Assembly: GCA_035301285.1 (NCBI GenBank)
Contig: DATGUN010000038.1
Location: 62,001-126,000 of the forward strand
Direction: 5' to 3'
Length of the DNA stretch: 64,000 bases
Source: DATGUN01 sp035301285
GTDB taxonomy: Bacteria; Bacillota; Bacilli; Bacillales; Amphibacillaceae
Position 1 is the first letter of the stretch, and every line of letters begins with the position of its first letter. Below are positions 42,324-51,500 of the stretch, piece after piece. The notes beneath the pieces are model-generated. The model did no database searches and was not told where the DNA came from. It worked only from the letters and a program-made list of their open reading frames with translations. A program made the position numbers and the translations under genes.

Positions 42324-44135
42324 TTATCTATAGCTTTTTTCCAATTCATCAACAAGAGAACCGACGTATGCGACTGCTTCTTTAATGGCATCCGGTTTTG
42401 ACATATCAACTCCGGCCTGCTTGATCAAGTCAAGCGGTTTTTTTGTTCCGCCGGATTTTAATACACCTAACCAACGGTCAACAGCTGGTTTTCCTTCTGT
42501 TTTGATTTTCTTGGCAACGGCTGTCGATACGGTGAGACCAGCAGAATACGTATATGGATAAAGTCCCATATAATAATGTTGCTGACGCATCCATGTCAGT
42601 TCTGCTCCGTCATCCATTATTACATCATCACCCCAGAAGTTTTCCAATGCCTCCCGTTTTTGAGTGGAGAGGACTTGTTCGGTCAATGGTGTTCCCGCCT
42701 CAGCCAGTGCATAGACACGACGCTGGTATTCACCTTCCAGTAAATGTGTCACGAAATTATGATAGTATGTTCCAAGCAGTTGTGTAATGACCCAACGTTT
42801 CATCCGGGTGTCATCCGTTTTATTCATCAAATGCTGGGCAAGAAGCAGTTCATTGATGGTTGACGGGGCCTCGATGAAATAAGTTGATGGACTTGTGTTG
42901 ACGAGTTCCTGGTTTTTTCCGGCAAGATAAAAATGTCCAGCATGTCCAAGTTCGTGGGCGAGAATGAAAGCACCACGCATTGCATTTGTCCACGTAACCA
43001 AAATATAAGGATGGACACCGTAAGGACTGGAACAAAAAGCGCCGGTCGCTTTACCTACGTTATCAGCACGGTCCACCCAGCGATTTTCGATCCCCTTTTT
43101 CATGATTTCCGCATATTCGGGTCCCATAACGGACAATGCTTCTAAAATGGTTTCTGTAGCCTCTTCATAGGTTGTTTCAGGGTTGAATTCAGGATCCAGT
43201 GGTGCTTGCAGGTCACTGTATCGCATTTCGTCCAGTCCAAGTTTTTCCTTTTTCAGCTTGGCAAACCGGCGCATATGTGGTGCCAACTCTTCCTGGATGA
43301 CGTCAAGTTGATTATGATACATTTCTTTTGTTACCTGTTGGGGCTCCAGCAACATGTCTGTTACTGAATCATAATTTCTGAGGCTTGCCATCGTTACTTG
43401 CTTCGTCACTTCGGTCGCATATACCGCTGCATAGGTGTTCTTGTATTGTTTGAGTGTTTTTACAAACGAACGGTAGGCGCCTCTCCTTATAGTTGTTTCG
43501 GCTGCCATTTCGTACTGGTCTTCATATAGCGCCGCTGACATGGGGAGTTCATTGCCAGCATCATCTGTTATGGGGTCAAATTCCATATCGGCTGCCTTGC
43601 TGCGCTGATAGATCATTTGTGGTGCATCGTGAACCTCGCTGAGTGCTGCGAGTGTTTCCTCTATTTCCGGTGCTAATGTATGTGTTTTTTTCTCCATTAA
43701 ATCAAAGAGCATTTTTTCATAGGTTTGCAGCTTTGTTTCTTGATGCAAAAATTGTTTAATGGTGTCCTCTGGAATCGTAAGCAATTCCGAATCGATGAAT
43801 GATAATTTGGCTCCGATATCTGCCAACGCTGCAGAAACCTTAGCCATATCCCGTTGATTGTCAGGGTCCGATCCATCAGCGGATGAACGTAGATTGGCAT
43901 ATGTAGCGACACGAATGAGGCGCTCTTGATAAGCAGATAAAGTGTCGAGGCAAGCTAGCAGTCCAGAAGCGTCTTGCGCAAGCTTTCCTTTAAAGTCGGT
44001 TACTGTTGTTATATCTTTTTTAACAACTTCCAATTCTTTTTCCCATTCCCCGTGAGATGAAAAAAGATCGGTTAGATCCCATGTTTGTTCAGTGGGTACT
44101 TCTGAACGCGTAAGGCGTCGGTTTGATGTTGTCAT
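42324..44135 (-). CDS. pepF: oligoendopeptidase F (M3B)
   Basis: A 603-residue cytoplasmic zinc peptidase that degrades oligopeptides of about 7-17 residues. The zinc motif is H394-ELG-H398 in LAHELGHAGH, with the third ligand at about E422 in EAPSTINE. Tyrosine-rich YYMGLYPYTYSAG near residue 530 completes the active site as in PepF. It is monocistronic. In B. subtilis a PepF homologue, when overexpressed, affects sporulation by degrading PhrA. AGGAGAGG precedes the ATG. Confidence 0.94.
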   Translation of the reverse strand: MTTSNRRLTRSEVPTEQTWDLTDLFSSHGEWEKELEVVKKDITTVTDFKGKLAQDASGLLACLDTLSAYQERLIRVATYANLRSSADGSDPDNQRDMAKVSAALADIGAKLSFIDSELLTIPEDTIKQFLHQETKLQTYEKMLFDLMEKKTHTLAPEIEETLAALSEVHDAPQMIYQRSKAADMEFDPITDDAGNELPMSAALYEDQYEMAAETTIRRGAYRSFVKTLKQYKNTYAAVYATEVTKQVTMASLRNYDSVTDMLLEPQQVTKEMYHNQLDVIQEELAPHMRRFAKLKKEKLGLDEMRYSDLQAPLDPEFNPETTYEEATETILEALSVMGPEYAEIMKKGIENRWVDRADNVGKATGAFCSSPYGVHPYILVTWTNAMRGAFILAHELGHAGHFYLAGKNQELVNTSPSTYFIEAPSTINELLLAQHLMNKTDDTRMKRWVITQLLGTYYHNFVTHLLEGEYQRRVYALAEAGTPLTEQVLSTQKREALENFWGDDVIMDDGAELTWMRQQHYYMGLYPYTYSAGLTVSTAVAKKIKTEGKPAVDRWLGVLKSGGTKKPLDLIKQAGVDMSKPDAIKEAVAYVGSLVDELEKSYR

Positions 44136-44353
44136 AAAATCCTCTCCTATAATTGACTTTGGTTAATACATTGTAAAGCAAATAGTCAAAAATTGAAAAT
44201 AATTTCGTTTTCAGGTTTATATGATTTGGAAATGTCTTGGTTGATGCTATGATAAAAGTATGCAAATTGACATGATGAAAAGAAAATATCACCTCCTGAC
44301 TTTTGTTCAAGTGTTCATTTTCATATGAATCGGTTCAAATGGGTAGGATTGTA

Positions 44354-44482
44354 TTACCTTGCGGGATGATCGCAATCATCACATATATTTCCATAGCAAT
44401 CTGCTTTTTCACAGATATCCTGCCCACAAGAGTGGCACTTTTTCCTTGGCAGATTTTTGAAAAATGCAATCACGTCATACAC
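44354..44482 (-). CDS. yhfH: YhfH-family small cysteine-rich protein
   Basis: A 42-residue protein on the minus strand, easily missed because of its size. It reads GTG at 44480-44482, then FFKNLPRKKCHSCGQDICEK and CYGNICDDCDHP to a TAA. AAGGGTG lies 5-6 bases before the GTG. Six cysteines (16, 19, 24, 29, 34, 37) form at least one zinc-ribbon-like pair set (CxxC...CxxC). This pattern is that of YhfH, which in B. subtilis lies directly divergent from yhfI, as here. The function is unknown. Confidence 0.82.
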   Translation of the reverse strand: MYDVIAFFKNLPRKKCHSCGQDICEKADCYGNICDDCDHPAR

Positions 44483-44575
44483 GGAATCACCCTTTTTAAG
44501 TGGAGTTATACTATAACAGTATGTCGTTATATATCACTGTGTTACAACAAAATGGTAGGAAGGGAGAAATGAATC

Positions 44576-45307
44576 ATGAAATTAACGGTTATCGGGTATT
44601 GGGGAGGTTATCCTGCGCCAGGTGGGGCCACATCGGCTTATTTGTTGGAGCATGACGGGTTTTCGCTTCTTGTAGATATGGGCAGTGGGGCTCTTTCCAA
44701 AGTACAGAAATATATACATGTTACGGACATTGACGCTGTTATCCTATCACATTATCATCATGACCATATAGCTGATATCGGTGTCCTTCAATTTGCCTGG
44801 CTTGTCCAATCATACCTCCAAGGACAGGACGACGTTTTACCGATTTATGGGCATGTAGAAGATGAGAAAGGATTTGAATCGTTAACACATGACTATACGG
44901 AAGGAATAGCTTACGATCCGTCTGAAACATTGACAGTCGGCCCGTTTACGATCTCATTTCTAAAAACGGTTCATCCTGTACCGTGCTACGGTTTTCGTAT
45001 CACGGCTGGCGAGAAAACGATTGTGTACACGGCAGATACCTCCTATCAGGATGAATGGATTTCCTTTGCAAATGGCGCTGATTTTCTCGTTGCCGATTGT
45101 AATTTCTACGCAAATCAAGACGGAAAACAGGCAGGGCATATGAATAGTACCGATGTAGGAAGAATAGCGAATGAAGCGAAAGTTAAAACATTACTCTTAA
45201 GCCACTTACCGCAATACGGCAGCCATGAACAACTTAAAAAAGAGGCAAGTGCCCTATTTTCAGGAAAAGTAGAGCTTGCCATAGAAGGATTTGTTTGGGA
45301 AGGATAG
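44576..45307 (+). CDS. yhfI: YhfI, MBL-fold metallohydrolase
   Basis: A 243-residue metallo-beta-lactamase-fold hydrolase related to RNase Z and phosphodiesterases. The metal motif is H59-Y-H61-H62-D63-H64 (SHYHHDHIAD), then His in TVHP, Asp in YTADT and a final His in LLLSHLP. The sequence GYWGGYPAPGGATSAYLLEH at the start is characteristic of YhfI. The substrate is not known. AGGGAG precedes the ATG. It is followed by lplJ. Confidence 0.9.
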   Translation: MKLTVIGYWGGYPAPGGATSAYLLEHDGFSLLVDMGSGALSKVQKYIHVTDIDAVILSHYHHDHIADIGVLQFAWLVQSYLQGQDDVLPIYGHVEDEKGFESLTHDYTEGIAYDPSETLTVGPFTISFLKTVHPVPCYGFRITAGEKTIVYTADTSYQDEWISFANGADFLVADCNFYANQDGKQAGHMNSTDVGRIANEAKVKTLLLSHLPQYGSHEQLKKEASALFSGKVELAIEGFVWEG

Positions 45308-45385
45308 TCGCCATAACAATAAGTTGCTTGCCCACAGACTTTCTATTAAACTGTAAGTGAATACAATCACGGGGAGGATAATGAA

Positions 45386-46381
45386 ATGAAATTTATCGAT
45401 AATCAAGGTATTACAGATCCAGCCATCAATTTGGCGCTTGAAGAATACGTATTGCAAAATTTCGGTGAAAAGGATACATATCTATTATTTTATATTAATC
45501 GTCCATCTATCATCATTGGTCGCAATCAGAACTCGGTGGAGGAAATCAATACCGATTATGTTGATGAACATGATATTAAAGTTGTTCGCAGGCTTTCAGG
45601 AGGTGGGGCGGTTTATCATGATGAAGGGAACTTGAACTTCAGTTTCATAACGAAGGACGACGGTGATAGTTTCCATAATTTTGCCAAGTTTACACAACCG
45701 GTTGTTGAAGCATTGAATAAACTGGGTGTACCGGCTGAATTGCAGGGGAGAAATGATCTGGTTGCCGATGGACGGAAAATCTCCGGTAATGCGCAATTTT
45801 CGACGAAAGGGCGTATGTTCAGTCATGGAACATTGATGCTGGACTCTGAAATCGAACATGTTGTCGCGGCATTAAATGTCAATAAAGCCAAGATTACATC
45901 AAAAGGCATTAAATCTATTCGCAGCAGGGTCGCTAATATTTCTGAATTTCTTGATGAAAAAATCACGATGGAAACATTCAAGGAAATGATTTTAAAGTAT
46001 ATCTTTGATGTGGAAGATGTCAAAGACGTACCACGATACGAACTAAGTGATGAAGATTGGGACAACATCCGCGAAATCTCCGAAGAGCGTTATAATAACT
46101 GGAATTGGAATTTCGGAAAATCGCCATCCTTTAATATTCAGCAATCACATAAATTTGACTCAGGCCTTGTCGATGTCAGATTGGATGTAAAAAAAGGCAT
46201 CATCGAAAACTGTAAAATATACGGTGATTTCTTCGGCCTCGGAGATGTCGGTGTTATTGAGGATCATTTAAAGGGTGTCCGTCATGAACGAAAAGCGATG
46301 GAAGAAGCACTTAAAGATGTTGATGTCAGCTATTATTTGGGTAAAATCACCAAAGATGACTTTTTACACTTGATATACTGA
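45386..46381 (+). CDS. lplJ: LplJ, lipoate-protein ligase
   Basis: A 331-residue cytoplasmic ligase that activates free lipoate with ATP and attaches it to E2 and GcvH proteins. The lipoyl-AMP site has RRLSGGGAVYHDEGNLNFSF (about 70-90) and the catalytic Lys in LVADGRKISGNAQ. The C-terminal accessory domain of about 90 residues is present, as for LplA/LplJ. In B. subtilis this is YhfJ, next to yhfI. GGGGAGG precedes the ATG. It ends at a strong terminator. Confidence 0.94.
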   Translation: MKFIDNQGITDPAINLALEEYVLQNFGEKDTYLLFYINRPSIIIGRNQNSVEEINTDYVDEHDIKVVRRLSGGGAVYHDEGNLNFSFITKDDGDSFHNFAKFTQPVVEALNKLGVPAELQGRNDLVADGRKISGNAQFSTKGRMFSHGTLMLDSEIEHVVAALNVNKAKITSKGIKSIRSRVANISEFLDEKITMETFKEMILKYIFDVEDVKDVPRYELSDEDWDNIREISEERYNNWNWNFGKSPSFNIQQSHKFDSGLVDVRLDVKKGIIENCKIYGDFFGLGDVGVIEDHLKGVRHERKAMEEALKDVDVSYYLGKITKDDFLHLIY

Positions 46382-46387
46382 TCAATA

Positions 46388-46436
46388 TCCCCTTGGCAAG
46401 CAACGTGAGTAGAGGTTGTTAGCCAAGGGTTTTTTG
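46388..46436 (+). terminator. rho-independent terminator of lplJ
   Basis: CCCTTGGC at 46390-46397 pairs with GCCAAGGG at 46422-46429, extended by CAAC/GTTG inside, then six T. Confidence 0.9.
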
Positions 46437-46507
46437 ATGTTTAAACGAAAAAAGGTGTAAAACATGACAAAAGTCTTATAAAAAGTGCTTATACCTATCA
46501 TTTTTAT

Positions 46508-46535
46508 TTGAAATTTGGTAAATTAGTCCTATAGC
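46508..46535 (+). promoter_or_regulatory. candidate promoter of comK
   Basis: TTGAAA (46508-46513), 16 bases, then TATAGC (46530-46535). Upstream (46450-46500) are runs AAAA and TTAT/TTTT in the style of ComK AT-boxes (AAAA-N5-TTTT), but none is perfect. Confidence 0.4.
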
Positions 46536-46572
46536 CTCTTTTTTCATTTAACAGTCTGAAAGGATGGATGAA

Positions 46573-47091
46573 ATGTTAAATGAATACCACACATCACGAG
46601 AGTTAACCCCTCTAACACTAGGTGTCATCGTTCAATATGATCAATACGGAAATCCAAATGCATGTATTTTGGACGAAGATAACGAATATCCCGTCATTGA
46701 TCCCCCAACCAAAGTCATTGACGAAGCATGCAGTTACTTCGGTTCCAGCTTACGGGGAAGGCAAGATGGTACGCGTAATATATGTGGTGTCACACATAAA
46801 GCGCCCATCTCCATCGATCCGTTAAGTGGCATGTATTTTTTCCCTACATTTTCACCGACAAGTTCCAAATGTTCCTGGATTGCCCACTCACATATTGAAC
46901 AAGTGAATAAATGGGAAGGCCAATATGCTGAGATCATCTTCAAAAAAGGGCGTAGAGTCGTTCTGGAAGCTTCATATGGTTCAGTGTTGAATCAAATTCA
47001 ACGGACGGCACAATTTCGCTTTCTGTTGGATAATCGAATCAAGTATTTGCTGAAGCATAGTCCTGAACAGGTGGCAGAACCCTTTGCATAA
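46573..47091 (+). CDS. comK: ComK competence transcription factor
   Basis: About 172 residues; master activator of late competence genes. Recognisable stretches are LTLGVIVQYDQYGNPNACIL, the central CSYFGSSLRGRQDGTRNICG (DNA-binding region) and THKAPISIDPLSGMYFFPTF. The C-terminal part carries basic residues and shows YLLKHSP. ATG at 46573 is preferred, since AAAGGATGG overlaps the in-frame ATG at 46564. In Bacillus the regulator is degraded via MecA-ClpCP; presence of BdbC and AddAB nearby fits a competence-capable lineage. Its 3' end overlaps yhjD by 53 bases. Confidence 0.93.
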   Translation: MLNEYHTSRELTPLTLGVIVQYDQYGNPNACILDEDNEYPVIDPPTKVIDEACSYFGSSLRGRQDGTRNICGVTHKAPISIDPLSGMYFFPTFSPTSSKCSWIAHSHIEQVNKWEGQYAEIIFKKGRRVVLEASYGSVLNQIQRTAQFRFLLDNRIKYLLKHSPEQVAEPFA

Positions 47092-47428
47092 GCTCCTGTA
47101 CGATAGCTTCTACCTTTTTACGTATAGCGGGATTGAAATAATTTCGCTTTTCTTCCCTGCCTTCACAAAGAAAGAGATAAGATGAAAAAGAATCATTTTT
47201 ATGCAATGTCACCACTTTAAGTTGTTTCCTCTTCATTGATTGACGTAAATTTTTTCTTTCCTCAGTTGCTTCAGCGATCATTTTTTCCAACATGTGAATA
47301 TAGGGTTCTTTTATTTTGAATGCGCCTCTTTGTACATGTTCGATGTCTTGCTGGATAACGACAATGGCCATGGAAAGAAACAGGAAACGAGTGGCGATTT
47401 GCAGTTCATCATTCCGCAGATAACGCAT
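47039..47428 (-). CDS. yhjD: YhjD-like protein convergent with comK
   Basis: A 129-residue helical, basic protein of unknown function: MRYLRNDELQIATRFLFLSM, AFKIKEPYIHMLEKMIAEAT and a KKVEAIVQELMQRVLPP tail. It matches my memory of YhjD, which sits close to comK in B. subtilis. The ATG at 47426-47428 is preceded by GAGGAGG. Its last 17 codons are read opposite the end of comK, so transcripts of the two genes are complementary there. Confidence 0.72.
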   Translation of the reverse strand: MRYLRNDELQIATRFLFLSMAIVVIQQDIEHVQRGAFKIKEPYIHMLEKMIAEATEERKNLRQSMKRKQLKVVTLHKNDSFSSYLFLCEGREEKRNYFNPAIRKKVEAIVQELMQRVLPPVQDYASANT

Positions 47429-47750
47429 GGTTGTTTCCTCCTCATCATGAGAGAACATGTGTTCTGTAAATATTATATGATAAACGTATGAAAAAATACA
47501 CAAAAAAGCATCGAAAAATATTGGAAATGAAAAATGGGGCTATTTTATTTGAATGGGGTATTGTTTGTCATATGATAGCATGTTCGAAGATGAGGAGGAT
47601 GATGGATACATATTCAAATGGAAAGTCACCGGGGTTACATGTTTGAAAAATATTCAAGACGGTTTTCTCCAAGATGTGGAGTTCTTGTAAAATGATTACT
47701 CTATATCAATCGGGGGTATTGTATCGTAGAATGACTTGGAGGAAACAAAC
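47429..47750 (+). other. upstream region of the signal peptidase gene, no gene recognised
   Basis: 320 bases of AT-rich DNA between yhjD and the signal peptidase gene. There is one 15-residue mini-frame with a GAGGAGG motif (47599-47646) but the spacing is too short. TAAAAT at 47693-47698 region may be a -10. Nothing else is seen. Confidence 0.4.
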
Positions 47751-48296
47751 ATGAAAAGAAAAAGAAGTCTTATCATTTTAGCTGTTATTGCAATGGGATT
47801 TCTGCTTGTTTTTTCATTGCGCTCTTTTTTGTTCAGCAATTATGTGGTAAATGGAAAGTCAATGGAACCAACACTTGAAGACGGGAATAATTTAATGGTC
47901 AATAAGGCCATTTATGATATGGCTGATATGGGTCGCTTTGATGTCATTGTGTTCCATAAAAATGCAAAGGACGATTACGTGAAACGTGTTGTTGGTCTGC
48001 CGGGAGATACGATTGAATATAAAAACAATCATCTGTTTGTCAATGGGGAGTATATCGAAGAACCGTTTCTTGAAGAATCAGATGCATTGACGAAGGCGGA
48101 TATCAAAACGGAAGACTTCACATTGGAAGAAAGTACCGGAAAAAAACGTGTACCGGAAGGAGAACTGTTTGTCCTCGGTGATAACCGGACAAACAGTGTC
48201 GATAGCCGTAAGTTCGGTTTTATATCCAAAGATCAAGTCGTAGGAAAGGTTGACGCGTCATATTGGACGCTTGTCGATTTTGATATTGATTTATAG
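47751..48296 (+). CDS. type I signal peptidase
   Basis: A 181-residue SipS/SipV-type leader peptidase that cleaves signal peptides from exported proteins. One N-terminal membrane helix (about 6-24). The Ser-Lys dyad is S38 in GKSMEPT and K79 in YVKRVVGLPGD. Later boxes are GELFVLGDNR and SxDSRKFGFI, completing the family. ATG at 47751 follows GGAGG; the frame extends five codons further. In B. subtilis sipV is in the comK-addB region, so SipV is a possible name. Confidence 0.92.
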   Translation: MKRKRSLIILAVIAMGFLLVFSLRSFLFSNYVVNGKSMEPTLEDGNNLMVNKAIYDMADMGRFDVIVFHKNAKDDYVKRVVGLPGDTIEYKNNHLFVNGEYIEEPFLEESDALTKADIKTEDFTLEESTGKKRVPEGELFVLGDNRTNSVDSRKFGFISKDQVVGKVDASYWTLVDFDIDL

Positions 48297-48320
48297 AATG
48301 ATCATTAAATTGTTGTTTTT

Positions 48321-48440
48321 TACGAGATAAGATATTCGGTCATGGATATTTTATCTCGTAGTAACCGTTCACATGGTTTTCAAAGCGAAATATCTATAAT
48401 AAAGCTTCTATCTTTGATAAAATGGATAGAAGCTTTATTA
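48321..48440. repeat. two consecutive strong hairpins before addB
   Basis: First: TACGAGATAA (48321-48330) pairs with TTATCTCGTA (48351-48360), with ATAT/ATAT inside. Second: a perfect 16-bp stem, TAATAAAGCTTCTATC (48397-48412) with GATAGAAGCTTTATTA (48425-48440), loop of 12. Neither has a clear T-tract on the plus strand. They could terminate the signal-peptidase transcript or shape the addB leader. Confidence 0.7.
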
Positions 48441-48501
48441 TATGTTGGTGCGCAATAATTGAATGTGCTTATGTCAATAGATATTTCATGCAGGATGGGG
48501 G

Positions 48502-51500
48502 ATGGAAATGGGGATACGGTTTTTGTTAGGTCGTTCGGGAACGGGTAAAAGCAGTACATGTCTACGAGAGCTGAAAGAAAAGGCAAACGAGAATCCGCAA
48601 GGTCCACCGATATTTTATCTGACACCTGACCAAATGACTTTCCAGCAAGAATACGCATTGTTTCGTGATGAACAAATGAAAGGTAGCATCCGGGTACAAA
48701 TTGTCAGTTTCTCAAGACTTGCGTGGCGTATCCTTCAGGAGACAGGTGGTGCGACAAGACAATTCATCAGTTCCGTCGGGATGCAAATGATGCTGCGTAA
48801 AATCATTGAAGAGAAACAAGGCGAGTGGCATGTCTTTCAAAAGGCAATGGAAAAACAGGGCTTTTTGGATCAATTGGAGCAGATGATCGCGGAATTCAAA
48901 CGGTATGGTGTCACACCGGAAATGCTGCACGAACAGATCGGACAAATCGAGCAACAATCCGATGCCGATACGAATGAGCAATCACTGGAGCATAAATTGA
49001 CCGATTTAACGTATATATACGAAAAATTGATTTATGCCCTTCAAGGAAAATATGTAGATAGTGAAGATCAGTTGCAATTATTGGCAGAAAAAATCAGTCA
49101 ATCCACTTTATTGAATGATGCTGAAATCTATATCGATGGATTTCATCGCTTTACACCACAGGAATTGCTTGTCATAGAGGAACTTTTAAAAAAATGCAAA
49201 CGTGTATCGGTCACTTTGACGATGGATGAGATAACGGGATATCAAGTGCCAGAACTGGATTTGTTTTATCAAACGAAAGATACATATCAAAAATTGGTTA
49301 AAATATCGCGGGAGAACAATATATTGATTGATGATCCTGTCGTATTTCAACCGGAAAATGGCCAATTCAAAGACCGTCCTGCTTTCTTTCATTTGGAAGA
49401 AAATTTCGACGTGCGTCCGGCTCCGGCTTATACCGATGATAATGTTCCCATTACGATTGCGGAATCTGTACACCCCCGTGCCGAAGTGGAAGGCGTTGCA
49501 CAGGAAGTGTTGCGTCTTGTCAGGGAGGATGGGTATCGTTTTTCAGATATGGCTGTATTCATTCGCGAGGCCGACGTGTATCATGATTTAATGCACACGG
49601 TATTTGCAGATTACGAAATACCGGTGTTCATCGATGAAAAGCGTTCGATGATTCACCATTCACTGATTGAATTCATTCGGTCCGTGTTGGATGTAGTGGA
49701 GGGGAATTGGCGCTATGACGCAGTTTTCCGTGTTTTGAAAACGGGCTTCATCCCAAAAACGGATCGTCAATATCCATTGGATGAAGATGCCATTGATGAA
49801 TTTGAAAATTATGTGCTTGAATATGGCATCCGTTCCCGTAGCCGTTGGTTCAGCGAGGGAGACTGGTCGTACCGTCGCTTTAGAGGCTTTGATGGGGATG
49901 TTCAAACGACGAAGGAAAAACAAATGGAAACACGTATAAATGCATACCGAAAACAAGTCTTACATGCACTTGAGTCGTTTGATAAATCGATCCGAAAAGC
50001 GGAAACGATCCAAGCGTTATGTGAAGAAATTTATCTCCTGATGGAAAAAGTCGGAGTCAGGGAACGTTTGCAATCCCTTCAAGTGTATTACGACGATAAT
50101 GGACAGAATGAAAAAGGGCGTGAGCAGGAACAAGTTTGGGATGGGGTCATTCAATTGTTGGATGAAATGGTGGAAATGGCCGGCGAGGAGAAAATGTCAC
50201 TCTCCATTTTAAAAAAAACGATGGAAGCGGGTTTTGATACATTGACTTTTGCCCATGTTCCACCAAGTATCGACCATGTAATTGCAGGAACAATCGATCG
50301 ATCACGGTTCAGTGATATTAAATGTGCCTTTCAATTGGGTGTCACCGAAGGTATCTGGCCAATGAAGCCTCCACTCGATGGTATGATCAATGAACGTGAG
50401 CGTGAACTTTTGAATGGACGTGGAATTGAGCTGGCTGATAGCAGCAGACGCAAATTATTGGATGATTGGTTTTATATGTATATCGCTTTCAGTGCGGCCA
50501 GGGATAGACTATGGATCAGTTATCCGCTCAGTGATGAAGAGGGCAAGGCGAAAATGCCTTCCCAGCTCATTAGCCGGGTTCATGATCTATTTCCTGCAAC
50601 GAAGAACCACCGGCTTTTGGAAGATCCTGAAGAACTCTTGGAAGCCGAACGGTTCATCTCGACACCTTTGAAGACTCGTTCAGCATTGACAGCCCAGCTT
50701 GCACGCTATCAAAAAGGATATCCCGTCAAAGATATTTGGTGGTATGTGTTGAATTGGTATATTGCTGAGGAGTCCAAAGGGGATGCCACCTATCAAACAT
50801 TGCAAAGCTTGTATTACCGGAATCAACCTGTCAATCTATCACAAGATACGGTTGATGGTTTATATCCGAAACAGATCAAGGCGAGTGTTTCCCGCCTGGA
50901 AATGTACCATCGATGCTCATATCAACATTTTGCCCAGTATAGTTTAGGTCTCAAGGAACGAAAAACATATAAGCTCGATGCACCGGATATCGGTAACTTG
51001 TTTCATGAAGCTTTGAAGAAAATCACTGAATGGATTCAAGGGGCAGGTAAAGATTTTTCCAATATCTATAAGAAGGAAGCGGAAGGCTATGCCCGTCAGG
51101 CCGTTGAAAAACTCGCGCCTGTGTTGCAACATGAGATTCTCATGAGTTCAAACCGGTATCAATATATCCAGCAAAAACTGCTGGAAGTGATCAGTCGTGC
51201 GACATATATTTTGAGTGAACAAGCGCGTCATTCCAGTTTTTCACCTGTCGGGCTGGAACTTGGTTTCGGCAATGATGAGACGTTGCCACCGATTACATTA
51301 CCGCTTCGAAATGGATTTGAATTGATGTTGCGTGGACGTATCGACCGTGTGGATAAAACGATGGATGAAGAAGAATTGTTTTTGCGTATCATTGATTATA
51401 AATCGAGCGCCAAAAGCCTGAACTTGGTTGATGTGTATTATGGGCTGGCACTGCAGATGCTTGCTTACCTTGACGTCGTACTAACCCATTCGGAAACATG

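Noticed and set aside
44303..44572. 89-codon plus-strand frame before yhfI
   Set aside because: Runs antisense to the yhfH reading frame, whose cysteine pattern is conserved; no ribosome-binding site.
46450..46505. ComK AT-boxes (autoregulation) upstream of comK
   Set aside because: A- and T-runs are present, but no pair fits AAAA-N5-TTTT with proper helical spacing, and AT-rich DNA gives such runs by chance.
47599..47646. 15-codon mini-ORF with GAGGAGG upstream of the signal peptidase gene
   Set aside because: The spacing between the Shine-Dalgarno and either ATG is 0-3 bases, and the peptide shows no recognisable feature.
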